Made by a program: the position numbers and the translations under genes
IMG/VR virus record: IMGVR_UViG_3300005295_000055
Span: 1-23,301 of that record
Strand: one strand, 5' to 3'
Source: a virus
Length of the DNA: 23,301 bases
In this document: piece after piece, positions 11,551 through 20,710 of the stretch
How the letters are laid out: each line of letters opens with the position of its first letter
Numbering within the stretch: position 1 is the first letter of the stretch
The notes under the pieces: generated by a model
Seen by the model: only the letters and a program-made list of their open reading frames with translations
The model's database searches: none
What the model was told of the DNA's origin: nothing

Positions 11551-11892
11551 CTATTTGCGCGCGAGGATCGCGTAGAGACGCACAGAGCCCCATATCAGCC
11601 AGCGCACCGTGACGTTGACGCCGCAGACCACCATGGCGTCAAAGAACACGCGATCCGCCTCGGCGCGCGACACAATCTTGTTGCGGCAGAGATAATCATG
11701 CACCACGGCAGCGCGCGAATAGCGCCCCCACGCCGGCAGGAACCACCACAATGGACGTGGAACGCTGGCACCGTCGGTGACAAAGCCTGCTGGCACAGTA
11801 TAGGGACCGAAGGTCAGTGGCTGCTCGAGCCGCCATTCGCGCCATTCGAGTGCCATCTCGGTCATCGTCAGATCGCCGGTAAAGGCGTTCAT
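11551..11892 (-). CDS. DUF1353 family protein
   Basis: This 113-residue protein starts at an ATG overlapping the previous stop. TVPAGFVTDGASVPRPLW (residues 32-49), YSRAAVVHDYLC (58-69) and RAEADRVFFDAMVVCGV (76-92) match the DUF1353 pattern, a family common in phages of Gram-negative bacteria near lysins and tail genes. The HD in VVHDYLC and the nearby Asp hint at metal binding, but no activity is established. It lies between the tail fibre block and the lysin, as in many related phages. Residues 93-113 (TVRWLIWGSVRLYAI) are aromatic and partly hydrophobic. Confidence 0.8.
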   Translation of the reverse strand: MNAFTGDLTMTEMALEWREWRLEQPLTFGPYTVPAGFVTDGASVPRPLWWFLPAWGRYSRAAVVHDYLCRNKIVSRAEADRVFFDAMVVCGVNVTVRWLIWGSVRLYAILARK

Positions 11893-12041
11893 GGCTCATC
11901 ATCCGCCGGATCGGGCACGCCGCCCTCTTCGACCCATGTCTGATAGTCGCGATAATCGGCATTGCCGGGATCGGGCGGAATCCAGGCGCCGTCGCTTAGC
12001 CGGATGATCTGCCCGGTTGAGTGTAATTTGTATGCGCTCAT
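11889..12041 (-). CDS. Small acidic tail-associated protein
   Basis: This 50-residue gene is joined to both neighbours by ATGA overlaps (12038-12041 and 11889-11892). The protein has the pattern IIRLSDGAWIPPDPGNADYR, then YQTWVEEGGVPDPAD. Similar short proteins with an R-x-x-DGAxIPxDPxNxDYxxY core are seen downstream of phage fibre genes, and the same motif occurs at fibre tails. A role as fibre partner or assembly protein is inferred. Confidence 0.7.
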   Translation of the reverse strand: MSAYKLHSTGQIIRLSDGAWIPPDPGNADYRDYQTWVEEGGVPDPADDEP

Positions 12042-13480
12042 AGTCCGGCATCCGCTTGGGCGTGGATGAGAAAATTATCCGCAAGGGTGCTGGGGCTTGG
12101 GGCCGTTACGGCATTGCCAATCGGCACCCGACTGTCTGAGATCGTTCCGACGCTGACCGTGACATCTGCGGCGGTGGTACTGTTTCGCCAGTTTGCGTTC
12201 GCGGCGGATGGATTATAGGTTGTTACCGTTGGTGTTGTTCGCATCCGCGCTAAAAGTTGCAACAGATAGAAAACCGCGCGCGCTGATGAGCTCGCGTCAC
12301 CATGCGCTAGGGCCTGCAAAGCGCCGGTCGTTCCTGCGTTTTGCGCCGGTGCAGTGGCATAAGGAAATGTTTTTAAGTAGTGCCGCTGGCATTGCGCCAG
12401 CATGAAAGCAAACGGGGCATATTCAAAATCAGCCGCCGCGGTATTTGCCTCCAATTGGCAATTGTCGATCTCGACATAATCTGCGGCGCCCGCTGTTCCC
12501 GTTGGCGTCCATGAAAAGCGAAACTCACCTTGCGTGACGTTTGTAGCGACCGTTCCCGATGACACCGCAGTGACCGCGACAGCCGCCCCGCCCGCGGTCA
12601 AATTGACCGATGAGGTTACATGCGTGGTCTCACCGGTAAAGCCGGCGCCGCGTTTTCCTTCCGTGCCGGTGCCGAGATAAAGCCCATAGCTCACCGTGCC
12701 GGATGTCGGCGAAAAGTTGGCGCCGGCGCGCGCGACAAACTGAAATGCGATCTTTGATCCGCGCAGCCTGACGCATTCTTCGGTGGTGAGTGGATAGGTG
12801 AAGACAAATGAGGCCGTTCCGGTCTGTCCGCTATTGCGTTGTACCCTGGCGCATTTGCGCGAGCGATCGGTTAGCCCGGCCTGTGCCGAGACCACGCTCG
12901 CCTGGTTGGCATTGGTCGTGAGATACCAGCGATCGGCTGTGTAGGCTGTGGTCGAGGCACCAACCGCGATCGATGCCGAATCGCCTGCGCCGCGCTGCCA
13001 GATTTCAAGGCCGCCATTGTCCATGAGCACGTTGCGGAATGATGGTTGTGCAATGGCAGCGGTAGGCGTCGGTTCGATGTTGTCGAGCACGCGGAATTTA
13101 TCGAGCCCGGAATCATATTCGAGCACGTGCCGGCGGCTGGCCACCCACTGCCCGGCCGGAATGGCATTGCCGTCGCGGTCGACCACGCTCTTGGCCGTGC
13201 CGGTTGGCGTGCCGCCAGGCCCGTCGACGCGCAGTGTAAAGCCGGTGATGGTGTTGGCACCGGTCGGCGTGATACCGAACTTCATGCCATTGACCAGCCC
13301 GCCGGTCATCGCCGGATCGCATTGCGCCGTGATGGCATCAGCTGTGCCGCCAATGCTGGTGAGCGGCAGAACGGACGCATCATAAAGCTTGGCGAGCTCA
13401 AGATTGAGATCGTCAAACATATCGGCACCGGTCACCGGCGGCGTGGTGGGGACCGTTCTGTTTGCGACAGGTGTCGGCAT
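12038..13480 (-). CDS. Tail fibre / receptor-binding-like protein
   Basis: This 480-residue protein follows the tip protein with a TAATG start overlap. Residues 1-145 read like a beta-rich phage connector region with GITPTGANTITGFTLRVDG. NGGLEIWQRG (155-164) and ADRWYL (182-187) begin a carbohydrate-binding-like beta-sandwich that ends near NCQLEANTAAADFEYAP (340-356), the usual QLE-G-xx-A-x-x-FE closing motif. The C-terminal 120 residues (RHYLKTFPYATAP and on) resemble the tails of other phage fibre proteins. It probably binds the cell surface. The exact receptor and fold are unknown; the call is by motif and position. Confidence 0.7.
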   Translation of the reverse strand: MPTPVANRTVPTTPPVTGADMFDDLNLELAKLYDASVLPLTSIGGTADAITAQCDPAMTGGLVNGMKFGITPTGANTITGFTLRVDGPGGTPTGTAKSVVDRDGNAIPAGQWVASRRHVLEYDSGLDKFRVLDNIEPTPTAAIAQPSFRNVLMDNGGLEIWQRGAGDSASIAVGASTTAYTADRWYLTTNANQASVVSAQAGLTDRSRKCARVQRNSGQTGTASFVFTYPLTTEECVRLRGSKIAFQFVARAGANFSPTSGTVSYGLYLGTGTEGKRGAGFTGETTHVTSSVNLTAGGAAVAVTAVSSGTVATNVTQGEFRFSWTPTGTAGAADYVEIDNCQLEANTAAADFEYAPFAFMLAQCQRHYLKTFPYATAPAQNAGTTGALQALAHGDASSSARAVFYLLQLLARMRTTPTVTTYNPSAANANWRNSTTAADVTVSVGTISDSRVPIGNAVTAPSPSTLADNFLIHAQADAGL

Positions 13481-16266
13481 TAGGCGGCAAACCTCACGAG
13501 TTCTGGGGCTTCATCGACCGCAACGATGGTGGCCTGCAATTCTTTGGTCGGGGCAATCGATGCAACTTTGAAGCGGCGATAGACCGTCTCGCCCGGAGTG
13601 CCGGCAACCACCAGGCAGCCATAGGTATCATCGGTGTCGGCGCGGCCGAGGATATTGGCGGTGTCGGCGAACGGCGTTGCTAATGTGAGCACCGCGCTTT
13701 CCCCGGTTGCGTTCGACAGCGCGTGGGTGGTGATCGATCCGTCCCTGCGGCGGATGGCGATATTGGTGGTAACGCCAAGCTCGAACACATCGGGCACCGA
13801 CAGGATGTCGGTCACCGATATGCAGTCCGGCTCATTGACAATCCTGATGGTGGAATCGAGCGTGAGCGTCGTGATGTTGCCGGTCACCACTGTCTTAGAC
13901 TTGAGCACACCCTCGCCATAGCCGTTGAGGGTATCGTGCTGAAAGCCGATCAGATCGCCCTTGCGGCAGACAATCGATTCCACATCGGTGTCGAAGGCAT
14001 AAAACACCGAGCGCAGGTTGGCCTGGTCGAGATCAAACAAGGCGCGCGCAATGACGGCATCCTCATCGACCAGCCCGTCATAGGTGATGCTTTCATAGCG
14101 CCCCGATGTGGTGATCGAGGCATCACGCTGGTCGACCTGGATCTGCGCCGGCGCATAGTTGGCCGCCCGATCATTGAAGTTGACCAGAAAGCCTTTCGGC
14201 GGCCTGGCAAAGGCCTTTTCGAAATGGAAGTTGGCGGAGTTGCGGCGTGAGAAAATCTGCACCGGTGCATCGCCCGACACATCGTCATCAACGATCACGC
14301 CATAGATTTCACATTGATAGGGCCGCGCATAGCCGCAGGAAGCGAGCAGCGTCAGCGCATCCTGCTTGCGGAAATCGTCAATGATGGCATCGCAGGTCCA
14401 GCCGTTGGTGATGCATGTTGTGCGCCAGGCCACCAACCCTGTGTCATCGCGCAGGTCAGGTGGCATCGGTTCGGCGTTCTGATAACCGCACAGGATATCT
14501 GCATAATGCGCTGCCGGATAAGATGTGGTGGTCCAGGTGTTCCAACCAGAACCGTCCCAATCACGTACCAATCCTGAGGCCAACACCGAGAGCTGACTGA
14601 CGTCGCGGTTAAACGCCTTGACCGCAATCAGGGCAAATCCCTTTTTATTAACCGGCGACGCATTGACCACCGAGACCACGCGGATCAGCTGCACGATGTC
14701 GGCAAGATTGGAACGCGATTCGGGGATGGTCGGCGTGGTCATGTTGGAATAGGCAAAGAAATCCTGCAGCGTGCCGCCATAGGTATAAGTCGCCGCGGTA
14801 AAGCTCGACACCTTGTAGGCGGTTCCGCGCTTGATCTCGATCTCATAGACGCCCTTGGGAAACGTCGCCTCGTCGAGATAGACCTCAACCCGGTTATCGA
14901 ACAGACAGAGGTTGGTGATCTTGGTGGTGCCTTCACTGCCGGTGTTGAGATAATCAACCGTGCCGCTGGCATCGGTAAAATACGAGCTTGCAACCCATCC
15001 ATCGGTGGCCGGCGCTATCGATTGCCCCGGCACATTGCGGTTGGCATAATAAAATCCCGATTTGGTCGGCACCGGCTCGATCACATCGCCGCGCGTGCGC
15101 CACTGAAACAGAATGGCTCTGCGCCGCGTTTGCAGCGTCGAATCAGACAGATGAAGTTCCGGCAGGTTGTTCCAGTCGCTATCGCCACGCTTGCGAAAGC
15201 GCACGCGCAGCGGAATGGCAACATCGGTCGAGGTTGAGCCATTGATCGAGATGCCATTGGGCAGGCTAAACTGCACCCAGATTTCATCCTGCGTCTTGCG
15301 TGCGGGGGACGCCACCTGGGCAAACACCGGCAGATCGCTCGCCGGATCAAGCGGATGCTTGAGCAGGTTCTGGGTGTTGGAATCAACGCTATGCACCGAC
15401 AGCGTGATCTGCGGCCCGATGGTGCGGGCATAGCGCGTGACCAAGGTGATATCGGCGTCGGTCTCAAAGCCTTCGCGCGTCTCGAATTCGACGTCTTCGG
15501 CTTCCGCAATCGCGGTGCCATTGAGCCGAATGTCATCAAGCTGATGCGGTCCGTTGAGCGCATAGGCCGCATGCACCACTTCATCGTCACCGACGATCTC
15601 GACAAACGGTTCGCTGATCAGTGGCGGGTAGATTAGATGCGTGCCGACCACGCGCGGGATCGAACCGCCGGGGCTTAGCACGTTGCCCGATGCCGAGGCC
15701 GAGCGCTTCTGGTCGGTATTGGTGTCGTCTTGTGCGCCACCTGCTACCGCGCCGACGCCGACATTCGCTAATGATGGAGGTGGGGAAAGCGCCGAGAGCG
15801 CCAGCGCGCCACCGATGCCGATGGCGGCCGCGAGTGCCGTGGCGCCGATGGTGTTGGCGGCAAAAGAGGCACCCAGCAGCGGGGCGAGTGCACCGCCGGC
15901 AATACCGCCTGTTATGATAACCAGCGCAAAGGCAGCGACCAGCGACAGCACTGTTTTTCCGGTTGAAGCGCCGCCACCGCCGCCGGGGCTCTTTCCGGGC
16001 GGATAATGCAGGGTGACGCAGATCGGCCATTCGGACGTCGCGCGCGGCCGCAATACCGACCACAGTTCACGCGGCCAGGCTTCGCCGTTGATCTTGACCA
16101 CACCGCGCTCGAGGAAATCCTTCGGCAAATCGGGCACGCTCTTGACCATGTCGAGGATGGTTTCCCCGACCTGGCGATAGTCGCGATAGGCCGCGGTCAT
16201 CACCGCAAACGGCGCCCGCCATGCGAGCCCAATGCGATGTTCCGTTTTTACGTCCTCAGGTCGCAT
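13480..16266 (-). CDS. Phage tail tip protein, TipJ/host-specificity type
   Basis: This 928-residue protein (from the ATG at 16266; a TTG at 16311 would add 15 residues) is the central tail tip protein, like lambda gpJ or TipJ proteins. An Ala/Gly-rich hydrophobic stretch at about residues 105-175 (TVLSLVAAFALVIITGG and LAAAIGIGGALALSAL) is typical of this group. GGSIPRVVGTHLIYPPLIS follows, and many Tyr/Thr-rich beta repeats fill the middle. PPKGFLVNFNDRAANY is close to a conserved J-family segment. It should trim the tail end and carry or position the receptor-binding parts. It follows the NlpC/P60 gene with an 11-base overlap and precedes the fibre gene. Confidence 0.85.
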   Translation of the reverse strand: MRPEDVKTEHRIGLAWRAPFAVMTAAYRDYRQVGETILDMVKSVPDLPKDFLERGVVKINGEAWPRELWSVLRPRATSEWPICVTLHYPPGKSPGGGGGASTGKTVLSLVAAFALVIITGGIAGGALAPLLGASFAANTIGATALAAAIGIGGALALSALSPPPSLANVGVGAVAGGAQDDTNTDQKRSASASGNVLSPGGSIPRVVGTHLIYPPLISEPFVEIVGDDEVVHAAYALNGPHQLDDIRLNGTAIAEAEDVEFETREGFETDADITLVTRYARTIGPQITLSVHSVDSNTQNLLKHPLDPASDLPVFAQVASPARKTQDEIWVQFSLPNGISINGSTSTDVAIPLRVRFRKRGDSDWNNLPELHLSDSTLQTRRRAILFQWRTRGDVIEPVPTKSGFYYANRNVPGQSIAPATDGWVASSYFTDASGTVDYLNTGSEGTTKITNLCLFDNRVEVYLDEATFPKGVYEIEIKRGTAYKVSSFTAATYTYGGTLQDFFAYSNMTTPTIPESRSNLADIVQLIRVVSVVNASPVNKKGFALIAVKAFNRDVSQLSVLASGLVRDWDGSGWNTWTTTSYPAAHYADILCGYQNAEPMPPDLRDDTGLVAWRTTCITNGWTCDAIIDDFRKQDALTLLASCGYARPYQCEIYGVIVDDDVSGDAPVQIFSRRNSANFHFEKAFARPPKGFLVNFNDRAANYAPAQIQVDQRDASITTSGRYESITYDGLVDEDAVIARALFDLDQANLRSVFYAFDTDVESIVCRKGDLIGFQHDTLNGYGEGVLKSKTVVTGNITTLTLDSTIRIVNEPDCISVTDILSVPDVFELGVTTNIAIRRRDGSITTHALSNATGESAVLTLATPFADTANILGRADTDDTYGCLVVAGTPGETVYRRFKVASIAPTKELQATIVAVDEAPELVRFAA

Positions 16267-16678
16267 TGAGCAGCGTCCTATGCCGGAAATAGCCAATGAT
16301 GCGTTGTTCAACAGAACGATGATCGATCGGGATCAACACGGAATCGGTCTTGCGCTCGATGTGCAGCAGGCGGCTCTGTTCTGCCAGAATGCCGAGATGA
16401 ACCGGCTCGCGCGCGCGCCGCATCACCACCACATCGAAGGCGGATCGCGCCTTTGGATGTATTTCAATCCACGGCTCAACCCGGCAGGCCTGGGCGACCA
16501 TTCCTGCTATGCCCATGAGGTCCTCAGCGGAGATTTCGCCATAGCTCGGGGTGTCGATGTTCTTTTCACTGCGCAGGATGAGCCGCACCAAGCCCCAGCA
16601 ATCGACCCCGGTGAGGTCGCGCCCACCATCGATAAACGGCAGCCCGACATACTTCTCAAACCACGGCCGCTCGTTCAC
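16256..16678 (-). CDS. NlpC/P60-type tail peptidase (gpK-like)
   Basis: This 140-residue protein starts at GTG overlapping the previous stop (GTGA). LTGVDCWGLVRLIL (residues 22-35) holds the catalytic Cys C27 of NlpC/P60 cysteine peptidases; H94 in PVHLGILA is the expected catalytic His, and H106 is the likely third polar residue. This is the short gpK-like form that sits in the tail tip complex and may nick peptidoglycan or process the tip during DNA entry. The order DUF1833, NlpC/P60, TipJ is the usual one in related phages. Confidence 0.85.
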   Translation of the reverse strand: MNERPWFEKYVGLPFIDGGRDLTGVDCWGLVRLILRSEKNIDTPSYGEISAEDLMGIAGMVAQACRVEPWIEIHPKARSAFDVVVMRRAREPVHLGILAEQSRLLHIERKTDSVLIPIDHRSVEQRIIGYFRHRTLLNAT

Positions 16679-17190
16679 AGGAACAGGCCGGGGAAGGTCT
16701 GCTGGGTGGCGCGCTCGGATGGCCAGACGATCTGCGAAAAGTCATAGCCGGTCAGATCACCGGTCACGGTGAGCACATCGACCTTACAATTGGACAGAAA
16801 CAACTTTGATCCGGCGTTGATCGAGCTCGGCGTGCCGATCGGCGTGCGCGGGGTTACCGTTAGATCAAAGTCATCGGAATGGAGCAGATCGATCTGGATG
16901 CGCGGCGACTGCGGCAAGGTGCGGATGGTTTCACCAATGCGGGAATCGACGTTCTGGAACTGGATTTGTGCGGCCCGCGGCGGGCTGTTGTCGTCATCGC
17001 TTAGCAGCACCAGATCGAACGGGAAGCCGATATAGGTATTTCCGTTCCAGACGAAATCCTTGGCATCCCACACCACCCGGATCGGATCGGCCAACAGCTC
17101 GTGCGAGATGGTGAGAAAGGCAAGATCGACCTCGTCTTCATATTGCGATTCCGCGGCGTTGCGGAAGGAAGCAGAAATGGTGCGCGGCAT
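16675..17190 (-). CDS. DUF1833 family minor tail protein
   Basis: This 171-residue protein fits DUF1833: an N-terminal SFRNAAESQYEDEV, LAFLTISHELLADPIRVVWD (residues 24-43), YIGFPFDLVLLSDDDNSPP (53-71), QFQNVDSRIGETIRTL (77-92) and an acidic beta-rich end. The family lies between the gpM-like gene and the NlpC/P60 gene in siphovirus tail modules and is thought to be a tail-tip structural protein. The stop overlaps the next start (GTGA), and it begins one base after the previous stop. There is no signal peptide. Confidence 0.8.
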   Translation of the reverse strand: MPRTISASFRNAAESQYEDEVDLAFLTISHELLADPIRVVWDAKDFVWNGNTYIGFPFDLVLLSDDDNSPPRAAQIQFQNVDSRIGETIRTLPQSPRIQIDLLHSDDFDLTVTPRTPIGTPSSINAGSKLFLSNCKVDVLTVTGDLTGYDFSQIVWPSERATQQTFPGLFL

Positions 17191-17191
17191 T

Positions 17192-17548
17192 TTAGGGCAA
17201 CCGCATCAGCTTGCAGGACACGTTATGCAGATCGACGTTCTGCGCCGAGATTTGCGGGGCTTCCTGCACATCAAACATCCATGAATAGGACGCGCCATCG
17301 ACCGGATGTGTCCAGGTGAAGGGCAGCGAGCCATCGACCAATGTGGTCTCAAAAAAGGTCTTGAAGGTTGCCAGCTGCGCATCCGTCATTTCGAAGGTGG
17401 CAGAGGTCGGCACGCCCACCGCGGTTGAACGACGTCGTGCCTTCGGCGGGCCAACCTCGGGCGCAAACATCGCCAGATTGCGCTGCCGAACTTCGGTAAA
17501 CCCGCCATAAATCGGTCGCTGCGGCAGTCCGCCGGGCCAACTCGGCAT
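17192..17548 (-). CDS. Minor tail protein, gpM-like
   Basis: This 118-residue protein has the shape of a lambda gpM-type tail-tip subunit. A proline/Trp-rich start (PSWPGGLPQRPIYGGF) is followed by APEVGPPKARRRSTAVG, then FETTLVDGSLPFTWTHPVDG (65-84) and a beta-rich end PQISAQNVDLHNVSCKLMRL. It lies directly after the tape measure gene and before DUF1833, the place of gpM. It probably joins the tape measure to the tip complex. The family call is by position and general pattern. Confidence 0.65.
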   Translation of the reverse strand: MPSWPGGLPQRPIYGGFTEVRQRNLAMFAPEVGPPKARRRSTAVGVPTSATFEMTDAQLATFKTFFETTLVDGSLPFTWTHPVDGASYSWMFDVQEAPQISAQNVDLHNVSCKLMRLP

Positions 17549-17549
17549 A

Positions 17550-19568
17550 TTAAGTCACCTTCGGTGGGCGGGCGCCGAACTTGCGGCGCATGGCGCTATC
17601 GTGATAGCCGCCGGCGATATTCTCATTGGTGACATCGCGCACCATCACCTGCAGATCGACGCCGCCCAGCGGATTGCGCTGCTGCGATACCGATACATCG
17701 GACCCGTTTTGATTGATCACGTTGACGTTGACCTGCACGCCACCGCCCGATACGCCCAGCCGCCCGCTGGCATCGCGCTGCAATGGCATGATGGCTTCCG
17801 GGCCCGCTTCCCCCATCAGCCCGGTGCCATTGGCGAACGGAAACAAAGTGGGCCGGCTGACAATGCCGCCGCGGGCAAAGGGAACAAGGTTGCCGCCGTC
17901 GAAGACACTGCCATTCGCCGATACAAACGTCCCCGACGACAATGGCGCATTCCACCCAGCGTTGCCTGCCCCTGACAGATCGCCGCCGCCGAACAGATTA
18001 AATAATTTCGAAAACAGCATATTGATCGCCTGGCGCGTCGCCATCTGGATCAATTGCGATTCAAGACCGCGCAACGAGCTTTGCAGAGCCTCGGTCGCGC
18101 TTTTTCCCTGCTGCAATCCCTGATTAAAACTGTCGAAGAAATTGAACGCGAGATCAGCGCCAGTGCGCAGCTGCTGATTGATATAGGCAAGCCTTGGTCC
18201 GGCATCGTTGAGATGGGCTTGCCAGTTGGTCGGATCGATCTGGTGCGCGGCCTGTGCCGCCGCCTGGTCGGCCGGTGACATGAACTGCGTGGCGCCGCGG
18301 AATTGTTCTTGCTGCAGCACGCGCAATTGGTTTTGCTTGATGATCAGGTCGGCGATTTGATCGCCGTACTCTTTCCACTTCTGCCGCATTTCTTCCGTCA
18401 CCGGAATCCCGGCCTTCATCGCGGCAATATTTAATTCATGCGCGGCCTTTAATTCCTGATATTCCCGTGACGTGCGGCCGACGCCTTCCGCCTCAAGCCG
18501 TAACAGGTCGATCTGCTTCTCGATCTGTGCGACCGCGCGGTCATAGGCGTTCGGGCCCTGTGCCTCTTCCGGCTTTGGCGGGTTGGCGAGATCGTTGATC
18601 GCATTCGTGAAGCGGCCGGCAAAACCACCGCCGAGGCCGGCGGCAAGGCGCGCACGCGCGAGCTGTAGAGCCCGAAAGGTCGAGTTGGTATCGAAATTTC
18701 CCTTGCCGCCTGATTGTGCATCGCCGACCGAAATCGGCGGCACTCCGGTCGCAGCGATCGACAGGTCGGTATCACCAATCTGCGGCAATTTCGACGGCAG
18801 GCGCGAGGCATAATCGACCGCCTTGGCGATCGCTTCGACGATGCCGACCCAGGCCGCCTGCAGCGCCAAGGCCGGCGCTGTCAGATCAAACTGGATTTTG
18901 AAAAAATCACTGATCGTCTGCTTGGCCTTGTCAAGCCGAACACCCAACTCGGTTGCATACTGCACCTGTTTCAGCGAGATCGTGTCCTGCTGGAATTTCG
19001 TTAACTTTTCCAGATTCTTGTCGACGTCGGGCCCGAATAGCGCGCGGCCGGCGCCGCCATATTTCTCAAGCAATGATGATCCGGTATCGATGATCGCATT
19101 GAGCGTCTTCCAAACCACAACCAGCGCCGTGATTGGAACAGCCAACCGCGTGAAAAACGCAAGCGCTGGGGAGAGAAACGATACCACCCGCGCCATGGCC
19201 GAGGCAAAAACGCCTGCATTGGCGCCGAGCTGCCCCATGACAACGGCAACGCCGGAATTGGTGAATGAGCGGAAAGCCGGCGAGAGCGCATAGGCGCCGA
19301 CCGCCAGCAACTTGAGATGACTGGCCGTCTCGAGGATGCCGGATGCGGTGTCAACAATGGTGCGGCCAAATTGCTCATAATTGTCGTTGGCCGCCTTGAT
19401 GTTCTGCCGCAGATTATCGTTGGCAGCGGCATATTGCTTCTGCTGCGCCTGCACGCGCGCATAGGCCTGCTCGACTTTCGACAGGCTGGCGGCCGTCTGT
19501 TCGGCACCATCGATTGTATATTCGATGCGCAGGCGTCTGACGGCTTCATCGACATTAGCCATTGGCAT
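17550..19568 (-). CDS. Tape measure protein
   Basis: This 672-residue protein sets tail length. ATG at 19568 or at 19562 can start it; both overlap the previous gene. Residues 20-70 form a helix (SLSKVEQAYARVQAQQKQY). A long hydrophobic block at about 85-165 (LKLLAVGAYALSPAF, AVPITALVVVWKTLNAI) is typical and may insert into the host membrane at DNA entry. The middle is coiled coil, with RAVAQIEKQIDLLRLEAEGV. The C-terminus FARGGIVSRPTLFPFANGTG then MGEAGPEAIMPLQR is the usual conserved end. At about 0.15 nm per residue it predicts a tail near 100 nm (inference). Confidence 0.9.
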   Translation of the reverse strand: MPMANVDEAVRRLRIEYTIDGAEQTAASLSKVEQAYARVQAQQKQYAAANDNLRQNIKAANDNYEQFGRTIVDTASGILETASHLKLLAVGAYALSPAFRSFTNSGVAVVMGQLGANAGVFASAMARVVSFLSPALAFFTRLAVPITALVVVWKTLNAIIDTGSSLLEKYGGAGRALFGPDVDKNLEKLTKFQQDTISLKQVQYATELGVRLDKAKQTISDFFKIQFDLTAPALALQAAWVGIVEAIAKAVDYASRLPSKLPQIGDTDLSIAATGVPPISVGDAQSGGKGNFDTNSTFRALQLARARLAAGLGGGFAGRFTNAINDLANPPKPEEAQGPNAYDRAVAQIEKQIDLLRLEAEGVGRTSREYQELKAAHELNIAAMKAGIPVTEEMRQKWKEYGDQIADLIIKQNQLRVLQQEQFRGATQFMSPADQAAAQAAHQIDPTNWQAHLNDAGPRLAYINQQLRTGADLAFNFFDSFNQGLQQGKSATEALQSSLRGLESQLIQMATRQAINMLFSKLFNLFGGGDLSGAGNAGWNAPLSSGTFVSANGSVFDGGNLVPFARGGIVSRPTLFPFANGTGLMGEAGPEAIMPLQRDASGRLGVSGGGVQVNVNVINQNGSDVSVSQQRNPLGGVDLQVMVRDVTNENIAGGYHDSAMRRKFGARPPKVT

Positions 19569-20304
19569 AGCCCAGCAGAAGCGGTTGATTGCGCGCGATC
19601 AGTTGCGGCGTGCCTGCACTCGCCGATTGCCCTGCGCGCATGGTGATAATGATCGCCGGCGAAGGAACGCTTGCCCCCGCGCGGCGGTCACGGCGGATGG
19701 TCGGCGAGCGATAAATGCGGCCCGGTAGAAACTGTCGAGACGGCTGATCGTGCCGCAGCGCGTAAGATCGCGGCGGATCGACATAGCCGAATGAAATACT
19801 GGCCGAATTGTCGAAGCGCGCATGTGCCTCCTTGGCCACCCGTTCATAGATTCGGTTCTGCACCTGGATCACGAAGGACCGCCCCGATTCTGTTTTTCCG
19901 ACTTCGATCTTGCGCGCATAAGGCTCGGTGTTGAGAAAGACATAGCGTTGTGCTTGCGGAATCTTGCCGTCGGCGGGAACGATGATGTCATCAGCCATCA
20001 GGATGTGCCCGCGCCGGTAGGCGCCGGAGACGATTGGTGAGTGCTCCCGCAGGCTCTTCCAGATCCACAGCAGGACCGTATCGAGCAGTTCCCACTCAAA
20101 GACGAGCGTGCCTTTTTTATCGTTGATGGCGGTTATCGGCGCGTTACGGCGGCCATCAACTGACACAATGGCCGCGACATTGCGCCCGGTTGCCGCTGAG
20201 TTGGCCTTGTCGATCTGCTCGAATTGCTCGCGCGCATAAAGCGCCACTTCCTGGCGGGCGATGTCCGTCAGGAGGCGGGCGATTTGCTGTTGCGAAGCGG
20301 GCAC
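19555..20304 (-). CDS. Phage tail-associated protein of unknown family
   Basis: This 249-residue protein has a GTG start (20304) and a stop that overlaps the tape measure start. Residues 4-35 are helical (QQQIARLLTDIARQEVALYA). The middle has LVFEWELLDTVLLWIWKSL and HSPIVSGAYRRGHILMADD. YVFLNTEPYARKIEVGKTES (122-141) looks like the G-x-Y/N-T-E-Y-A-x-x-I-E-G pattern of HK97-gp10-type tail/neck proteins. The C-terminus is beta-rich and Arg/Pro-rich. It lies between the tail chaperone and the tape measure, where lambda has no gene. A tail completion or assembly role is only inferred. AAGG lies too close to the GTG to be a clear binding site. Confidence 0.6.
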   Translation of the reverse strand: MPASQQQIARLLTDIARQEVALYAREQFEQIDKANSAATGRNVAAIVSVDGRRNAPITAINDKKGTLVFEWELLDTVLLWIWKSLREHSPIVSGAYRRGHILMADDIIVPADGKIPQAQRYVFLNTEPYARKIEVGKTESGRSFVIQVQNRIYERVAKEAHARFDNSASISFGYVDPPRSYALRHDQPSRQFLPGRIYRSPTIRRDRRAGASVPSPAIIITMRAGQSASAGTPQLIARNQPLLLGYANG

Positions 20305-20320
20305 CTTCGGAACGAAGGCT

Positions 20321-20710
20321 TCAGCCCTTACCGGGAGCAGATTTCTTCTCCATTGCTATGCTTGCCCGCAATTGCGACAGCTGCACCAGCACCAGACTTT
20401 CCCATGGCTCGATTGCCATCCGCCGCAACTCACACCAGGCCTGCAGCGTTTCCCAGCTGATCATCGGCGGCGCAAAGCCGTTGGCCGTTAACCCGAGCGC
20501 GATCTCCTGGAAGTAGTCGTAGAGATAGGCAATCGAGGGCGGGCATTCCGGCGCTGGCTTCTCGAGCTCTTTCGATTTGAGACCGAGCGCCTTGAATTGC
20601 CGCAGCGCTGACGCCCGGTGCTCACGCTCCGTCGCGCCGTCGGCTAACCGGCGGCCCCCGCGGAATTCGTGCTCGGCGAACTGACGGAGGCCTTCGACGA
20701 GCGCTTGATA
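20321..20710 (-). CDS. Tail assembly chaperone, -1 frameshift extension (gpT-like part)
   Basis: This frame has no ATG, GTG or TTG upstream that would give a full-length product, and it overlaps the end of the chaperone gene by 67 bases in the -1 frame. After the slippery site it encodes 129 residues: YQALVEGLRQFAEHEFRG, then a charged linker, then PPSIAYLYDYFQEIALGL and ISWETLQAWCELRRMAIEPW, ending KSAPGKG. The sequence has the composition and helical pattern of a real protein across the whole overlap. It should be made only as the C-terminal part of a 266-residue fusion, as with lambda gpGT, which binds the tape measure during tail assembly. Confidence 0.75.
   Translation of the reverse strand, partial: YQALVEGLRQFAEHEFRGGRRLADGATEREHRASALRQFKALGLKSKELEKPAPECPPSIAYLYDYFQEIALGLTANGFAPPMISWETLQAWCELRRMAIEPWESLVLVQLSQLRASIAMEKKSAPGKG

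Noticed and set aside
12038-20304. Resemblance of the tail block to a gene transfer agent
   Set aside because: NlpC/P60 and tip genes are shared, but a long tape measure, a full lysis module and int/xis indicate a phage.
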